From: Treponema sp.
Lineage (GTDB): Bacteria > Spirochaetota > Spirochaetia > Treponematales > Treponemataceae
Assembly (NCBI GenBank): GCA_016292805.1
Contig: JAEDFM010000048.1
Location: 1 to 14,159, forward strand
DNA length: 14,159 bases
Reading direction: 5' to 3'
Shown here: positions 6,983-13,769 of the stretch, piece by piece
Layout of the letters: the number at the start of each line of letters is the position of its first letter
Numbering within the stretch: position 1 is the stretch's first letter
Translations under genes and position numbers: made by a program
The notes under the pieces: generated by a model
Databases searched by the model: none
What the model was told of the DNA's origin: nothing
The model's input: the letters and a program-made list of their open reading frames with translations, nothing else

Positions 6983-8125
6983 TCGTTTAGTCAAAGAAGT
7001 TAATACTTCATAAGAAATTGTATTTCCAAGTTTTGCCAGGTCATCAGCTGTAGTTAAAGCTCCACTTTCCTTAGGTCCAAAAACAATAACCTTATCAAAA
7101 ACTTTCACATCTTTGTTGTCTTTTCCAATATCAACCATACACTGATCCATACAGATTCTTCCCCGTACAGGATATTTTTTACCGTTGATTGTTACTTCCA
7201 GACCAGGTGAAAATCGTCTTAATAATCCATCTGCATAACCAATTGGTAAAATTGCAATATCTGTATCTTCCGGGCATTCATAAGTTCTGCCATAAGATAT
7301 AGTCTTACCTTTAGGAAAATGACGGATAGCTACAACCTGGGTTTCCAGTGCTAAAACCGGTTTGATATTAAAATCTTTATGAGCTGAAGTTAAATATTCT
7401 TTTGTAATTTCATCTGGATAATAACCATAAGTAATAATTCCAGGACGAACCATATCAAAATGCATATCACAATTATTTAATAAGGCGGCACTGGCACCAC
7501 AGGAACATATTCCAGGATTAATTCCAGCTGCTTTTACACTTTCCACAGCTTTACAAAAATCCTCATACTGAATTTTTGTAAATTCCTGATTTTTTTCTTC
7601 CAGACTGTCACTTACACAAAAATGAGTTATCATTCCGCTTAATTCAAGATGATTTGAGGAATTTATAAGCTTTGCCTGTTCTGCAGCTTCATTTGAATAA
7701 CAGCCAATACGGCCCATTCCAGTATCAACAGCCAGATGAACACTGAATTTTTTATCATCACCTTTAAAATAATTATCTGCAGCCTGTGAAAGCAATTCTA
7801 TGTAATCTTTTCCAAATACAAGAGGAGTAATTTCATATTCAAACAAATCATGAAATTCTTTAGGAATAGAAAGACTTAAAAGGATGATGTGATTTTTTAT
7901 TCCAGCATCACGCAGTTCAATTGCTTCATCTACTGTGGCAACTGCGAAATAATCTATGTTACCAACTTCGTTTGCAAGTTGTGCTGTTAAAATTGCATTA
8001 TGACCATATCCATCAGCCTTTACAGCAACACAAATTTTTGTTTCCGGTTCAACATATTTTCTAATCTGTTCAAGATTGTATTTTAAATTATCTTTGTAAA
8101 GAATAGCTTTTGTACAGCGACTCAT
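6962..8125 (-). CDS. alr: Alanine racemase
   Basis: PLP-dependent cytoplasmic enzyme interconverting L- and D-alanine, supplying D-Ala for peptidoglycan. The 387 residues cover both domains. The N-terminal TIM barrel has the PLP lysine in AVKADGYGHNA (34-44, Lys36). The C-terminal beta domain carries the catalytic tyrosine in ISYGRTY (276-282, Tyr278), then GYADGLLRR and GRICMDQCMVDIG. Catalytic residues appear intact. Start: ATG at 8125 with a strong AAAGGGTGG just upstream. Its 3' end faces folC one base away. It diverges from the lipoprotein gene and has its own candidate promoter. Confidence 0.94.
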   Translation of the reverse strand: MSRCTKAILYKDNLKYNLEQIRKYVEPETKICVAVKADGYGHNAILTAQLANEVGNIDYFAVATVDEAIELRDAGIKNHIILLSLSIPKEFHDLFEYEITPLVFGKDYIELLSQAADNYFKGDDKKFSVHLAVDTGMGRIGCYSNEAAEQAKLINSSNHLELSGMITHFCVSDSLEEKNQEFTKIQYEDFCKAVESVKAAGINPGICSCGASAALLNNCDMHFDMVRPGIITYGYYPDEITKEYLTSAHKDFNIKPVLALETQVVAIRHFPKGKTISYGRTYECPEDTDIAILPIGYADGLLRRFSPGLEVTINGKKYPVRGRICMDQCMVDIGKDNKDVKVFDKVIVFGPKESGALTTADDLAKLGNTISYEVLTSLTKRIKRIIQ

Positions 8126-8145
8126 TTATATCCACCCTTTCTTTG

Positions 8146-8173
8146 ATTTTATGATTTAAATTAAAAAATTCAA
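8146..8173 (-). promoter_or_regulatory. Candidate alr promoter
   Basis: On the minus strand TTGAAT (8173-8168) is followed after 16 nt by TAAAAT (8151-8146). The start would lie near 8139, a short leader just covering the ribosome-binding site. Confidence 0.4.
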
Positions 8174-8181
8174 TATCTATA

Positions 8182-8210
8182 TTGTAAAAAACCATAGTAA
8201 TCAATAAAAT
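8182..8210 (+). promoter_or_regulatory. Candidate promoter of lipoprotein-thrC operon
   Basis: TTGTAA (8182-8187) is followed after exactly 17 nt by TAAAAT (8205-8210; 5/6 to TATAAT). The predicted start near 8217 gives a leader of about 15 nt with AAAGGG before the ATG. Confidence 0.45.
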
Positions 8211-8231
8211 ATATTAAAGGGAAAAAGTATT

Positions 8232-9164
8232 ATGAGAGTTAATTATTTAAAAAAATTAATGTTAATTGGTTTTGCTGGTTTATTTATTTCCTGTGGATCA
8301 ACTCCTAAAAACGAATTTGCAAAAGAACCTCAGGCTCCTAAAGTAATTAAGGTAAAATTACTGCCAGAAGAAAATGCTTTTCTTGAAAAATTGAACAACA
8401 TCGTAATTACTGTAGAAAAAGCTCCTAAAGAAACTAGTATTAATAAGGCTTTTGTTTCTCCATTTGCGGTAAAAGTTATGAATGGTGAAAATGTGGAAGC
8501 TGATTATAAGCTAAAGGTTACTTATTGTAATGACGGTGAAACAAAAACAGAAATTGTTTCTACTGATGAAAAAGGTATTTGTAATTTTGAACCAGAAGTT
8601 CCTGCTTGCGGGGCAAATACTTATTTAAGTTTTGAACCATATTTTGACAGCAATAATTCAATTATCACTACTGCCTGTCAGAATAAAAAAGTAAATATTC
8701 CTTACAAGGTTAAGGGCAAAATATTTGATAAGGGTGCAATTCTTTTTGTTTGGGATTATAACGAAAAAGACCGCGCCGTAAATAATTCTTACGATATTCT
8801 TTCAGAAATGAGAGGTCGTGGAATCTGGATGTGTGGAAATGCACCTGTATGTGAAACTACATACTTCGACAAACCTCTTTCTGTTGTTTACAAAAAGAAT
8901 AAAGATATTGTTGGCGGAATGTATGGGTTCCTTATTACAGGTCAAATTAAGTTTATTAAACCTGTAGAACTAGTTGAAAATGAATATCTTTGTTCATTGA
9001 TTGCAGAAATCAATGTTATTGATATGAGCAACGGGGAAGTTGCTTTTACAGATACATTTACAAATGATGCATTAGGTTCAAATTGGACTAAATGTGTTAC
9101 TAAATGTAAGAAAGAATTAGCTGCCAAAATTATTGATTCAATAATTTACAATAGCAAACTATAA
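8232..9164 (+). CDS. Predicted lipoprotein, unknown function
   Basis: A 310-residue protein with a lipoprotein signal peptide: MRVNYLKK basic n-region, a hydrophobic stretch (9-19) and lipobox LFISC, placing the lipidated cysteine at residue 21 followed by GS. The mature protein is beta-rich by appearance and has eight or more further cysteines, mainly in two clusters (about residues 98-150 and 200-285), which may form disulfides outside the cytoplasm. A C-terminal region (about 170-308), with 'GQIKFIKPVEL' and 'NVIDMSNGEVAFTDTF', vaguely recalls LpoB/CsgG-type folds in which a 'metabolic statement' strand precedes a C-terminal helix; this is only a hint. Start: ATG with AAAGGG about 10 nt upstream. 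thrC follows 17 nt downstream, so they are likely co-transcribed. Confidence 0.75.
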   Translation: MRVNYLKKLMLIGFAGLFISCGSTPKNEFAKEPQAPKVIKVKLLPEENAFLEKLNNIVITVEKAPKETSINKAFVSPFAVKVMNGENVEADYKLKVTYCNDGETKTEIVSTDEKGICNFEPEVPACGANTYLSFEPYFDSNNSIITTACQNKKVNIPYKVKGKIFDKGAILFVWDYNEKDRAVNNSYDILSEMRGRGIWMCGNAPVCETTYFDKPLSVVYKKNKDIVGGMYGFLITGQIKFIKPVELVENEYLCSLIAEINVIDMSNGEVAFTDTFTNDALGSNWTKCVTKCKKELAAKIIDSIIYNSKL

Positions 9165-9181
9165 GATATAAGGATTATTTT

Positions 9182-10597
9182 ATGATTTACACAGACACAA
9201 GAGACAGTAGCGTAAAAGTAGATTTTAAAACTGCCGTAATGGGTGGTATGAACTCTGCTACAGGTGGACTTTACATTCCAACTTCATTCCCTAAATTAGA
9301 CAGAGAGTTTCTTGAAAAAGATCCAGCTCCATCTTTCAGAGATATTGCTTTTAAAATGGCAAAACCATATTGTGAAGGCGAAATTTCTGATGATGATCTT
9401 AATGCTATTATTCAGGATGCTTATCCATTTAATCCAAAAGTTGTACCCTTAGATAACAATTCTTATGTTCTTGAATTATTCCACGGTCCAACCTGTGCAT
9501 TTAAGGATTTTGGTGCACGTTTTATGGCTCGTGTAATGTCATATTTTAATCGTTCAGAAGCTACCCCACTCCACATTCTTGTAGCTACTTCTGGAGATAC
9601 AGGTTCAGCAGTAGGTTCAGCCTTCCACAATGTACCTGGTCTTGATGTAACAATTCTTTATCCAGAAGGAAAAGTTTCAGAGCTTCAGGAAAAACAGCTT
9701 TCAACATTTACCGGTAATGTTCGTGCACTTAAAGTTAAAGGAACATTTGATGATTGTCAGAAACTTGTAAAAACAGCATTTGTTGATAATGATCTTCGCG
9801 GTAAGCTGAGACTTTCTTCTGCAAACTCAATCAATATTGCTCGTCTTTTACCACAGAGCTTCTACTACATGTTCTCAGCTTTAAGTGTAAAAAACCGGGT
9901 TGCTATTGATGTAAAAAATAAGAATCAGGCAATTATTATGGTTGTTCCATCTGGAAACTTTGGTAACCTTACATCTGGTCTTATTGCCCGCGAAATGGGA
10001 GCCCCAATTGACGGTTTTGTTGCAGCAACAAATACAAACCGCACAATTCCTGACTGGATTGCAACTGGCGATTATAACGCTCGTCCTTCAGTAGAAACTT
10101 ATGCAAACGCAATGGACGTAGGTGCACCATCAAATTACGAAAGAATTAAAGCAATGTATTCTCTTGATCAGGTTCGTGAACTCTTTGGTTCATATTGGCT
10201 TGATAATGACGGAATTAAATCAGCCGTACAGGAATGTTATAGAAATACTGGTTACATAATTGATCCACATGGAGCTATTGGTTATAAAGCCTGGGATGAT
10301 ATTAAGTCTGGTGCAATGGAAGCTCTTAAAAACGGTACAAAAAATGATTACACAAAACCTGGTCTTACACCTAACCTTCCAGTTTGGGCAGATAAAATAA
10401 TCAATAAAGAAGCTTCTGGTGTAATTCTTGAAACAGCTTCTCCTGCAAAATTCGGTTCAACAGTAACAGATGCAATTGGACGTCAGCCACCAATGCCAGA
10501 CCGTCTTGAAGCAGTTCTCCGCCTTGAAGATCGTGCAATTCCAATGAATAATAATTACGAAGAATTCAAAGCATGGTTACTTGCTAACTTACAGTAG
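9182..10597 (+). CDS. thrC: Threonine synthase
   Basis: PLP enzyme converting O-phosphohomoserine to threonine, the last step of the pathway, in the cytoplasm. At 471 residues it fits the longer, E. coli/yeast-like threonine synthase class with an extra N-terminal domain. Visible motifs are ATGGLYIP near residues 26-33, the PLP lysine in FHGPTCAFKDF (100-110, Lys108), the phosphate-binding ATSGDTGSAV (135-144), SANSINIARLLPQ in the middle, and PSGNFGNL. All key residues appear present. Start: ATG at 9182 with AAGGA (9170-9174) 7 nt upstream. Placed 17 nt after a lipoprotein gene, an unusual partner with no other threonine-pathway genes nearby. Ends before a strong terminator. Confidence 0.95.
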   Translation: MIYTDTRDSSVKVDFKTAVMGGMNSATGGLYIPTSFPKLDREFLEKDPAPSFRDIAFKMAKPYCEGEISDDDLNAIIQDAYPFNPKVVPLDNNSYVLELFHGPTCAFKDFGARFMARVMSYFNRSEATPLHILVATSGDTGSAVGSAFHNVPGLDVTILYPEGKVSELQEKQLSTFTGNVRALKVKGTFDDCQKLVKTAFVDNDLRGKLRLSSANSINIARLLPQSFYYMFSALSVKNRVAIDVKNKNQAIIMVVPSGNFGNLTSGLIAREMGAPIDGFVAATNTNRTIPDWIATGDYNARPSVETYANAMDVGAPSNYERIKAMYSLDQVRELFGSYWLDNDGIKSAVQECYRNTGYIIDPHGAIGYKAWDDIKSGAMEALKNGTKNDYTKPGLTPNLPVWADKIINKEASGVILETASPAKFGSTVTDAIGRQPPMPDRLEAVLRLEDRAIPMNNNYEEFKAWLLANLQ

Positions 10598-10621
10598 AAT
10601 TAAAACTCCAGGTTAAACAAA

Positions 10622-10660
10622 AAAGGGAACCTCTACAAGTGAAGTTCCCTTTCTTTATTT
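10622..10660 (+). terminator. Intrinsic terminator of thrC
   Basis: AAAGGGAAC (10622-10630) and GTTCCCTTT (10644-10652) form a perfect 9-bp stem with a 13-nt loop, followed by a T-rich tail TTTCTTTATTT. This is the most canonical terminator in the left 12 kb. Confidence 0.88.
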
Positions 10661-10661
10661 A

Positions 10662-10684
10662 ACAGGAGCTTGTGCAACTCCTGT
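10662..10684 (-). terminator. Hairpin downstream of the purine permease
   Basis: ACAGGAG (10662-10668) and CTCCTGT (10678-10684) form a perfect 7-bp stem, extendable by a few inner pairs. It lies 17 nt past the permease stop on the minus strand. The following T run is weak (TTAAATAAA), and read-through would meet the thrC hairpin, so the two may act together as a bidirectional unit. Confidence 0.5.
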
Positions 10685-10700
10685 AAGTTTTATTTATAGT

Positions 10701-12011
10701 TTATTTAACTGCTTCAAAAATAATATCAGCAACAAAGATTATTGCAAGTACCCAAGTAGCAACTGTAATATCTTTTGCTTTTTTACCAGCACATTTAGCA
10801 ATTACATAAGCAATCATACCAAAAGCAATTCCTTTAGAAATTGAGTATGAGAATGGCATAACCATAATTGTAATGAATGCTGGAATACCTTCTGTAGGAT
10901 CTTTGAAATCAATATCAACAACCTGCTGCAACATAAGGAATCCAACAAAAATAAGAGCTGGAGCTGTTGCTGCACTTGGAATAAGTGCAAAGAGAGGTGT
11001 CATAAAGAGAGCCAAAAGGAAAAGAACACCAGTTGTTAAAGATGTAAGACCTGTGCGTCCGCCAGCTGCAACACCAGATGATGATTCAACAAATGAAGTT
11101 ACAGTTGAAGTACCAAGACAAGCACCTACTACAGTACCAATAGAGTCAGCCATAAGAGCCTGTTTTGCATTTTGAATATTTCCTTCTTCATCAACAAGGT
11201 TAGCCTGCTGAGTTACACCCATAAGTGTACCAATTGTATCAAACAAATCTGTAAATAAGAATGTAAACATGATAACGATGAACTTAATTGAAAGTACACC
11301 AGCCCATTCAAATTTGCAGAATAATGGAGCTGCAGGAAGGCTAAATGGTTTCCATCCTTCAGGAATTGCTGTTACACCAAATGGAATACCAATAATTGTT
11401 GTTGCAATAATTGCAATAAGAATTGAGCCTGGAACTTTAAGAACATAAAGAACAATTGTAAGGATAAGACCAATCATTGCAACAATTGCAGTTTTTGCAG
11501 ACATATTAAAGTTAACAAAACCAATAATAGTTCCTGTTTCAGAAGAAACTATACCAGCATTTGCAAGACCAATAAGAGTAATGAAAAGACCAATACCAAC
11601 AGCTACAGCTTTTTTCATTCCAGCAGGAATTGCAGTAATAATTTTTTCACGAATTCCAAATAAAGAAAGAATGATGAAGATAAGACCTTCAATCAAAACA
11701 GCTGTAAGAGCTAACTGCCATGAACAACCCATTCCAAAACATACAGTGTATGTAAAGAAAGCGTTAAGTCCCATACCAGGAGCTAAAGCTACAGGAAGAT
11801 TAGCCCAGAAAGCCATTACTAAAGTTGCTACAGCAGAAGCAATAGCAGTTGCAGTAAATACTGAACCAAAATCCATTCCATTACCAATAGAACCAAGCAT
11901 TCCAGGGTTTACAGCCAGAATGTAAGCCATTGCAAGGAAAGTAGTAATACCACCAATAATTTCCTTAGAAACTGTAGTACCTCTTTCCTTAAGTTTAAAT
12001 AATTTTTCCAT
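10701..12011 (-). CDS. NCS2-family purine permease, AzgA/PbuG type
   Basis: Inner-membrane transporter for hypoxanthine, guanine and/or adenine, normally proton-coupled. The 436 residues are hydrophobic throughout, fitting the 12-14 helices of the family. Signatures are GGITTFLAMAYILAVNP (20-36), ALAPGMGLNAFFTY (75-88), a long DLFDTIGTLMG segment, and the substrate-site region STVTSFVESSSGVAAGGRTG. These place it with the AzgA-like half of NCS2 rather than uracil/xanthine carriers; the exact purine cannot be read from sequence. Start: ATG at 12011 with a near-perfect AAGGAGG at 12031-12025, though the 13-nt spacing is longer than usual. No purine riboswitch aptamer motifs were seen upstream. 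It is a single gene, convergent with thrC. Confidence 0.9.
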   Translation of the reverse strand: MEKLFKLKERGTTVSKEIIGGITTFLAMAYILAVNPGMLGSIGNGMDFGSVFTATAIASAVATLVMAFWANLPVALAPGMGLNAFFTYTVCFGMGCSWQLALTAVLIEGLIFIILSLFGIREKIITAIPAGMKKAVAVGIGLFITLIGLANAGIVSSETGTIIGFVNFNMSAKTAIVAMIGLILTIVLYVLKVPGSILIAIIATTIIGIPFGVTAIPEGWKPFSLPAAPLFCKFEWAGVLSIKFIVIMFTFLFTDLFDTIGTLMGVTQQANLVDEEGNIQNAKQALMADSIGTVVGACLGTSTVTSFVESSSGVAAGGRTGLTSLTTGVLFLLALFMTPLFALIPSAATAPALIFVGFLMLQQVVDIDFKDPTEGIPAFITIMVMPFSYSISKGIAFGMIAYVIAKCAGKKAKDITVATWVLAIIFVADIIFEAVK

Positions 12012-12061
12012 AATTTTTTGATTTCCTCCTTATTTTCAAGAACAAAAAAATTACAATAGAA

Positions 12062-12090
12062 ATTATACACCCCTTTCTGTTTTTTTTAAA
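12062..12090 (-). promoter_or_regulatory. Candidate permease promoter
   Basis: On the minus strand a perfect TATAAT (12067-12062) lies 17 nt after TTTAAA (12090-12085), a weak -35. The predicted start near 12055 gives a leader of about 44 nt. A 6-bp hairpin, AGGGAA (12102-12107) with TTCCCT (12112-12117), sits just upstream of the promoter. Confidence 0.4.
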
Positions 12091-12434
12091 ATTATATCGC
12101 AAGGGAAAGCCTTCCCTCGTTCGAACTTCGTAACTCAAAGTAAAAAAGTTCTAAATTCTAATATTTTAATAAAATCAAATTATTAGCATCATAAATAATT
12201 AGAGTTGTATGAATACAATTATGAGGCAGGTCTTGAAAAAGATATTTTGGGATATAAAAAAAGTTGATTGCAGTGAATACGACCGTGTTTAGGTTTTAGA
12301 ACCAAGATAATATTATAAAATAAGGAATTCGACAAACAAAGATTTTTGAATGTCGTTTAATGTCGTATCGCTTTTGTCAAATCAAATCCCAAATCCTAAT
12401 GCGCTAAATCCTTATAACATAAGCATTTAGACAT
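12091..12434. other. Gene-free spacer with short palindromes
   Basis: No convincing gene was found on either strand. Present are the AGGGAA/TTCCCT hairpin (12102-12117), a 14-bp palindrome TTGTATGAATACAA (12205-12218), repeated TGTCGT words near 12352-12366, and a stem CTAAAT (12404-12409)/ATTTAG (12425-12430). A 23-codon frame starts at ATG 12221, but it has no ribosome-binding site. The mixture suggests decayed intergenic DNA at the edge of the housekeeping block. Confidence 0.5.
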
Positions 12435-12466
12435 AAAAAAAAGCCCATCTTATCGATGAGCTTTTT
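12435..12466 (-). terminator. Strong minus-strand intrinsic terminator
   Basis: On the minus strand AAAAAGC-T-CATC, loop GATAA region, GATG-G-GC forms a continuous GC-centred stem with one G-U wobble, followed directly by eight T residues (12442-12435). On the plus strand the same position is a C-A mismatch, so it is built for minus-strand transcripts. Nothing convincing is encoded directly upstream except the tRNA-3'-like sequence at 12470-12489. Confidence 0.75.
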
Positions 12467-12469
12467 AAG

Positions 12470-12489
12470 AGCGGATGAAGGAAGTCGAA
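12470..12489 (-). other. tRNA 3'-end-like fragment, possible attachment-site scar
   Basis: On the minus strand this reads a T loop TTCGACT (12489-12483), TCCTT (12482-12478), an acceptor-like CATCCGC (12477-12471) and T, then a terminator. It resembles the last bases of a bacterial tRNA, such as a Gly type whose 5' end would read GCGGATG. The expected 5' half of the T stem is absent (TATGC instead of a complement to TCCTT), so no complete tRNA exists here. Such 3' fragments are left where tyrosine-recombinase elements integrate into tRNA genes. No integrase is visible in the window. Confidence 0.35.
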
Positions 12490-12595
12490 GCATAGAATGA
12501 CTCCAACACCATGCAACTCTATACAATTCCTTACAACTACAGACAACAATATATATATAGAAAAAGCAAGTTTTCTTTTTGATTTTTTCTTGAAA

Positions 12596-12619
12596 TTACT
12601 GTCACTTTTACTGTCACGT
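12596..12619. repeat. Two tandem copies of a 12-bp unit
   Basis: TTACTGTCAC occurs at 12596-12605 and 12608-12617, giving a 12-bp period with 10 identical positions. It may be a tandem protein-binding site or a chance duplication. Confidence 0.6.
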
Positions 12620-12673
12620 TATAACTCATACGAAATGAATGAAATAGATTTCCTCCGTCTCCTTCCTTTCCTT

Positions 12674-12790
12674 GAGAATTCCTCCACGGGGGAAATGGAA
12701 ATGTATGTGCTGTAGGGCTGCGCCCCTTGGCCATCAGCCAATTCTCTGAGATTTCGCAGAAGCAAGTTCTGCGAAGTTTTATATATTTAT
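12674..12790 (+). other. Hairpin cluster ending in a terminator: candidate structured RNA or dispersed repeat
   Basis: An outer pair GAGAATT (12674-12680)/AATTCTC (12740-12746) encloses three hairpins: TTCCTC/GGGGAA (12679-12694, overlapping the outer arm), GGGC-TGC-GCCC (12715-12725) and TTGGC-CATCA-GCCAA (12727-12741). It is followed by a perfect 9-bp stem TTCGCAGAA/TTCTGCGAA (12753-12775) and a T-rich tail. It is more GC-rich than its surroundings. No known RNA family was recognised. It could be a small RNA, the leader of the downstream operon, or a REP/MITE-like element. Confidence 0.4.
12753..12790 (+). terminator. Intrinsic terminator upstream of the three-gene module
   Basis: TTCGCAGAA (12753-12761) and TTCTGCGAA (12767-12775) make a perfect 9-bp stem with a 5-nt loop GCAAG, followed by GTTTTATATATTTATTTT. 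It would stop plus-strand transcription just before the promoter of the next operon. Confidence 0.7.
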
Positions 12791-12817
12791 TTTGTTATCG
12801 CAAATAATCAAAAAAAG

Positions 12818-12826
12818 TGATATATT
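12818..12826 (+). promoter_or_regulatory. Extended -10 promoter of the three-gene module
   Basis: TGATATATT at 12818-12826 is TGn followed by TATATT (5/6 to TATAAT), with no clear -35. The predicted start near 12833 leaves a leader of about 27 nt that includes a strong AAAGGAGGT at 12846-12854, 5 nt before the ATG. Confidence 0.4.
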
Positions 12827-12859
12827 ATTTATATAGATACTTTTGAAAGGAGGTACCCT

Positions 12860-13075
12860 ATGAGTGATAAACAGATAGAATATTCAGTTTTCTGTATTGA
12901 AAATGTTGCAAAAAAACTTGGTAAATCTGGTTCAGAATTATTTCAGATTCTCAATTCTTCAGGCCTCCTTCATTCATATATTATTCCTTCTTATGAAGCA
13001 CTTCATACACAAAGTAAGCAGTACATAGTAGACGAAATTATCTCTGTCCTTAAAGAAAGGAATCTTTTTGCATGA
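12860..13075 (+). CDS. DUF3791-like small protein, putative antitoxin or regulator
   Basis: A 71-residue soluble, mostly helical protein. The core 'FCIENVAKKLG' (11-21), 'SSGLLHSYIIPSYEALHTQ' (33-51) and 'YIVDEI' (55-60) match my recollection of the DUF3791 family, found beside DUF3990 proteins in anaerobes. It is the first gene of a three-gene operon and has the strongest ribosome-binding site in the window (AAAGGAGGT, 12846-12854). Its stop overlaps the ATG of the next gene by 4 nt (ATGA), so translation is coupled. A small stably translated protein made ahead of an ADP-ribosyltransferase-like partner fits an antitoxin; this is inference. Confidence 0.7.
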   Translation: MSDKQIEYSVFCIENVAKKLGKSGSELFQILNSSGLLHSYIIPSYEALHTQSKQYIVDEIISVLKERNLFA

Positions 13076-13566
13076 AGCTCTATTACGGTTCAACAGTTAT
13101 TGTAGATAAACCACTTGTTTGTTACGGTCGTGATAACCTTGATTTTGTCAAAGGCTTTTACACAACAAGTATGCAGAGCCAAGCAGAAAAATGGGTTCAG
13201 CGTTTTATTTTCCTTGGTAAAAAAGGTATCATTAATATCTACAATTTTGATGATACTGATAATCTGAAAAAATACCGCTATAAGAAATTTCTTGAATACA
13301 ATGAAGAATGGCTTGATTTCGTTCTTGCCTGCCGTGGCGGTTCAAAGGAATATCAGAATTACGACATCATCGAAGGCGGAATTGCAAACGATAAAGTCTT
13401 CAACACTGTGGAACTTTTTTTTACAGGTCTCATTGATAAATCAACAGCATTGCAGCGCCTTAAGTTTGAAAAGCCAAATAATCAGATTTGCTTTATTAAT
13501 CAGAAAGTTGTTGATAATCTTCTACAGTTTGAATCTAGCTACGAAGCAAAAGGAGACAATGCATGA
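13072..13566 (+). CDS. DUF3990-like protein with ADP-ribosyltransferase-type fold, putative toxin
   Basis: A 164-residue soluble protein resembling DUF3990, a family I recall as placed in the ADP-ribosyltransferase superfamily. Landmarks in order: LYYGST (3-8), where this fold carries its first NAD-contacting strand; DFVKGFYTTS (24-33), corresponding to DFGxGFYxT with Val instead of Gly; 'WLDFVLACR' (80-88); and YDIIEGGIANDKVF (97-110), with E101 and the A-N-D triplet as likely active-site or structural residues. The C-terminal 'QICFINQKVVDNL' closes the domain. A target cannot be predicted. It overlaps both neighbours by 4 nt (ATGA). The ribosome-binding site AAAGGA (13056-13061) lies inside the preceding gene. 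Toxin role is inferred from fold and context. Confidence 0.72.
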   Translation: MKLYYGSTVIVDKPLVCYGRDNLDFVKGFYTTSMQSQAEKWVQRFIFLGKKGIINIYNFDDTDNLKKYRYKKFLEYNEEWLDFVLACRGGSKEYQNYDIIEGGIANDKVFNTVELFFTGLIDKSTALQRLKFEKPNNQICFINQKVVDNLLQFESSYEAKGDNA

Positions 13567-13769
13567 CAGCAGACGCTACTCTTTTGCAGATGAAATACGC
13601 ACGAATAATTTCCCTTCTGGCAAAAAAAGCAAACATTGATGAAGAAAAAGCTATGGAGCTTTTCTATAAATCATACACATACATGCTTATGAGTAAAGGC
13701 ATTAGCGACTTTCATTGTTTAAGTGATGCCTATCTTGTAGAAGAAATAATGATGGAACAAAATCAATAA
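13563..13769 (+). CDS. Second small DUF3791-like protein, operon third gene
   Basis: A 68-residue, mainly helical soluble protein. 'MKYARIISLLAKKANI', 'ALFY-type' FYKSYTYM (34-41) and SDFHCLSDAYLVEEI (48-62) resemble a DUF3791-like lineage distinct from the first gene; the shared pattern is a helical start and a conserved [LF]H[CT] near the C-terminal third. AAAGGAG (13548-13554) sits 8 nt before the ATG at 13563, inside the preceding gene, and the start overlaps its stop (ATGA). A second ATG at 13559 is out of frame. It may be a second antitoxin, an adaptor or a chaperone for the ADP-ribosyltransferase-like protein. Confidence 0.68.
   Translation: MTADATLLQMKYARIISLLAKKANIDEEKAMELFYKSYTYMLMSKGISDFHCLSDAYLVEEIMMEQNQ

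Noticed and set aside
10873..11925. Plus-strand open frames of 100-114 codons inside the permease gene
   Set aside because: They are antisense shadows of a clearly conserved membrane transporter.
12012..12120. Purine riboswitch ahead of the permease
   Set aside because: The conserved aptamer segments of the purine riboswitch are not present in the leader or further upstream.
12221..12292. 23-codon plus-strand frame (starts MRQVLKK)
   Set aside because: Too short to judge and no Shine-Dalgarno sequence; possibly a remnant, but unsupported.
12497..12715. 72-codon plus-strand open frame
   Set aside because: No ribosome-binding site, low-complexity hydrophobic middle, and it overlaps the hairpin cluster and the opposite open frame. 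Best explained as chance.
12537..12734. 65-codon minus-strand open frame
   Set aside because: Composition follows the hairpins and the tandem repeat (VTVKVTV), there is no ribosome-binding site, and no family is recognisable.
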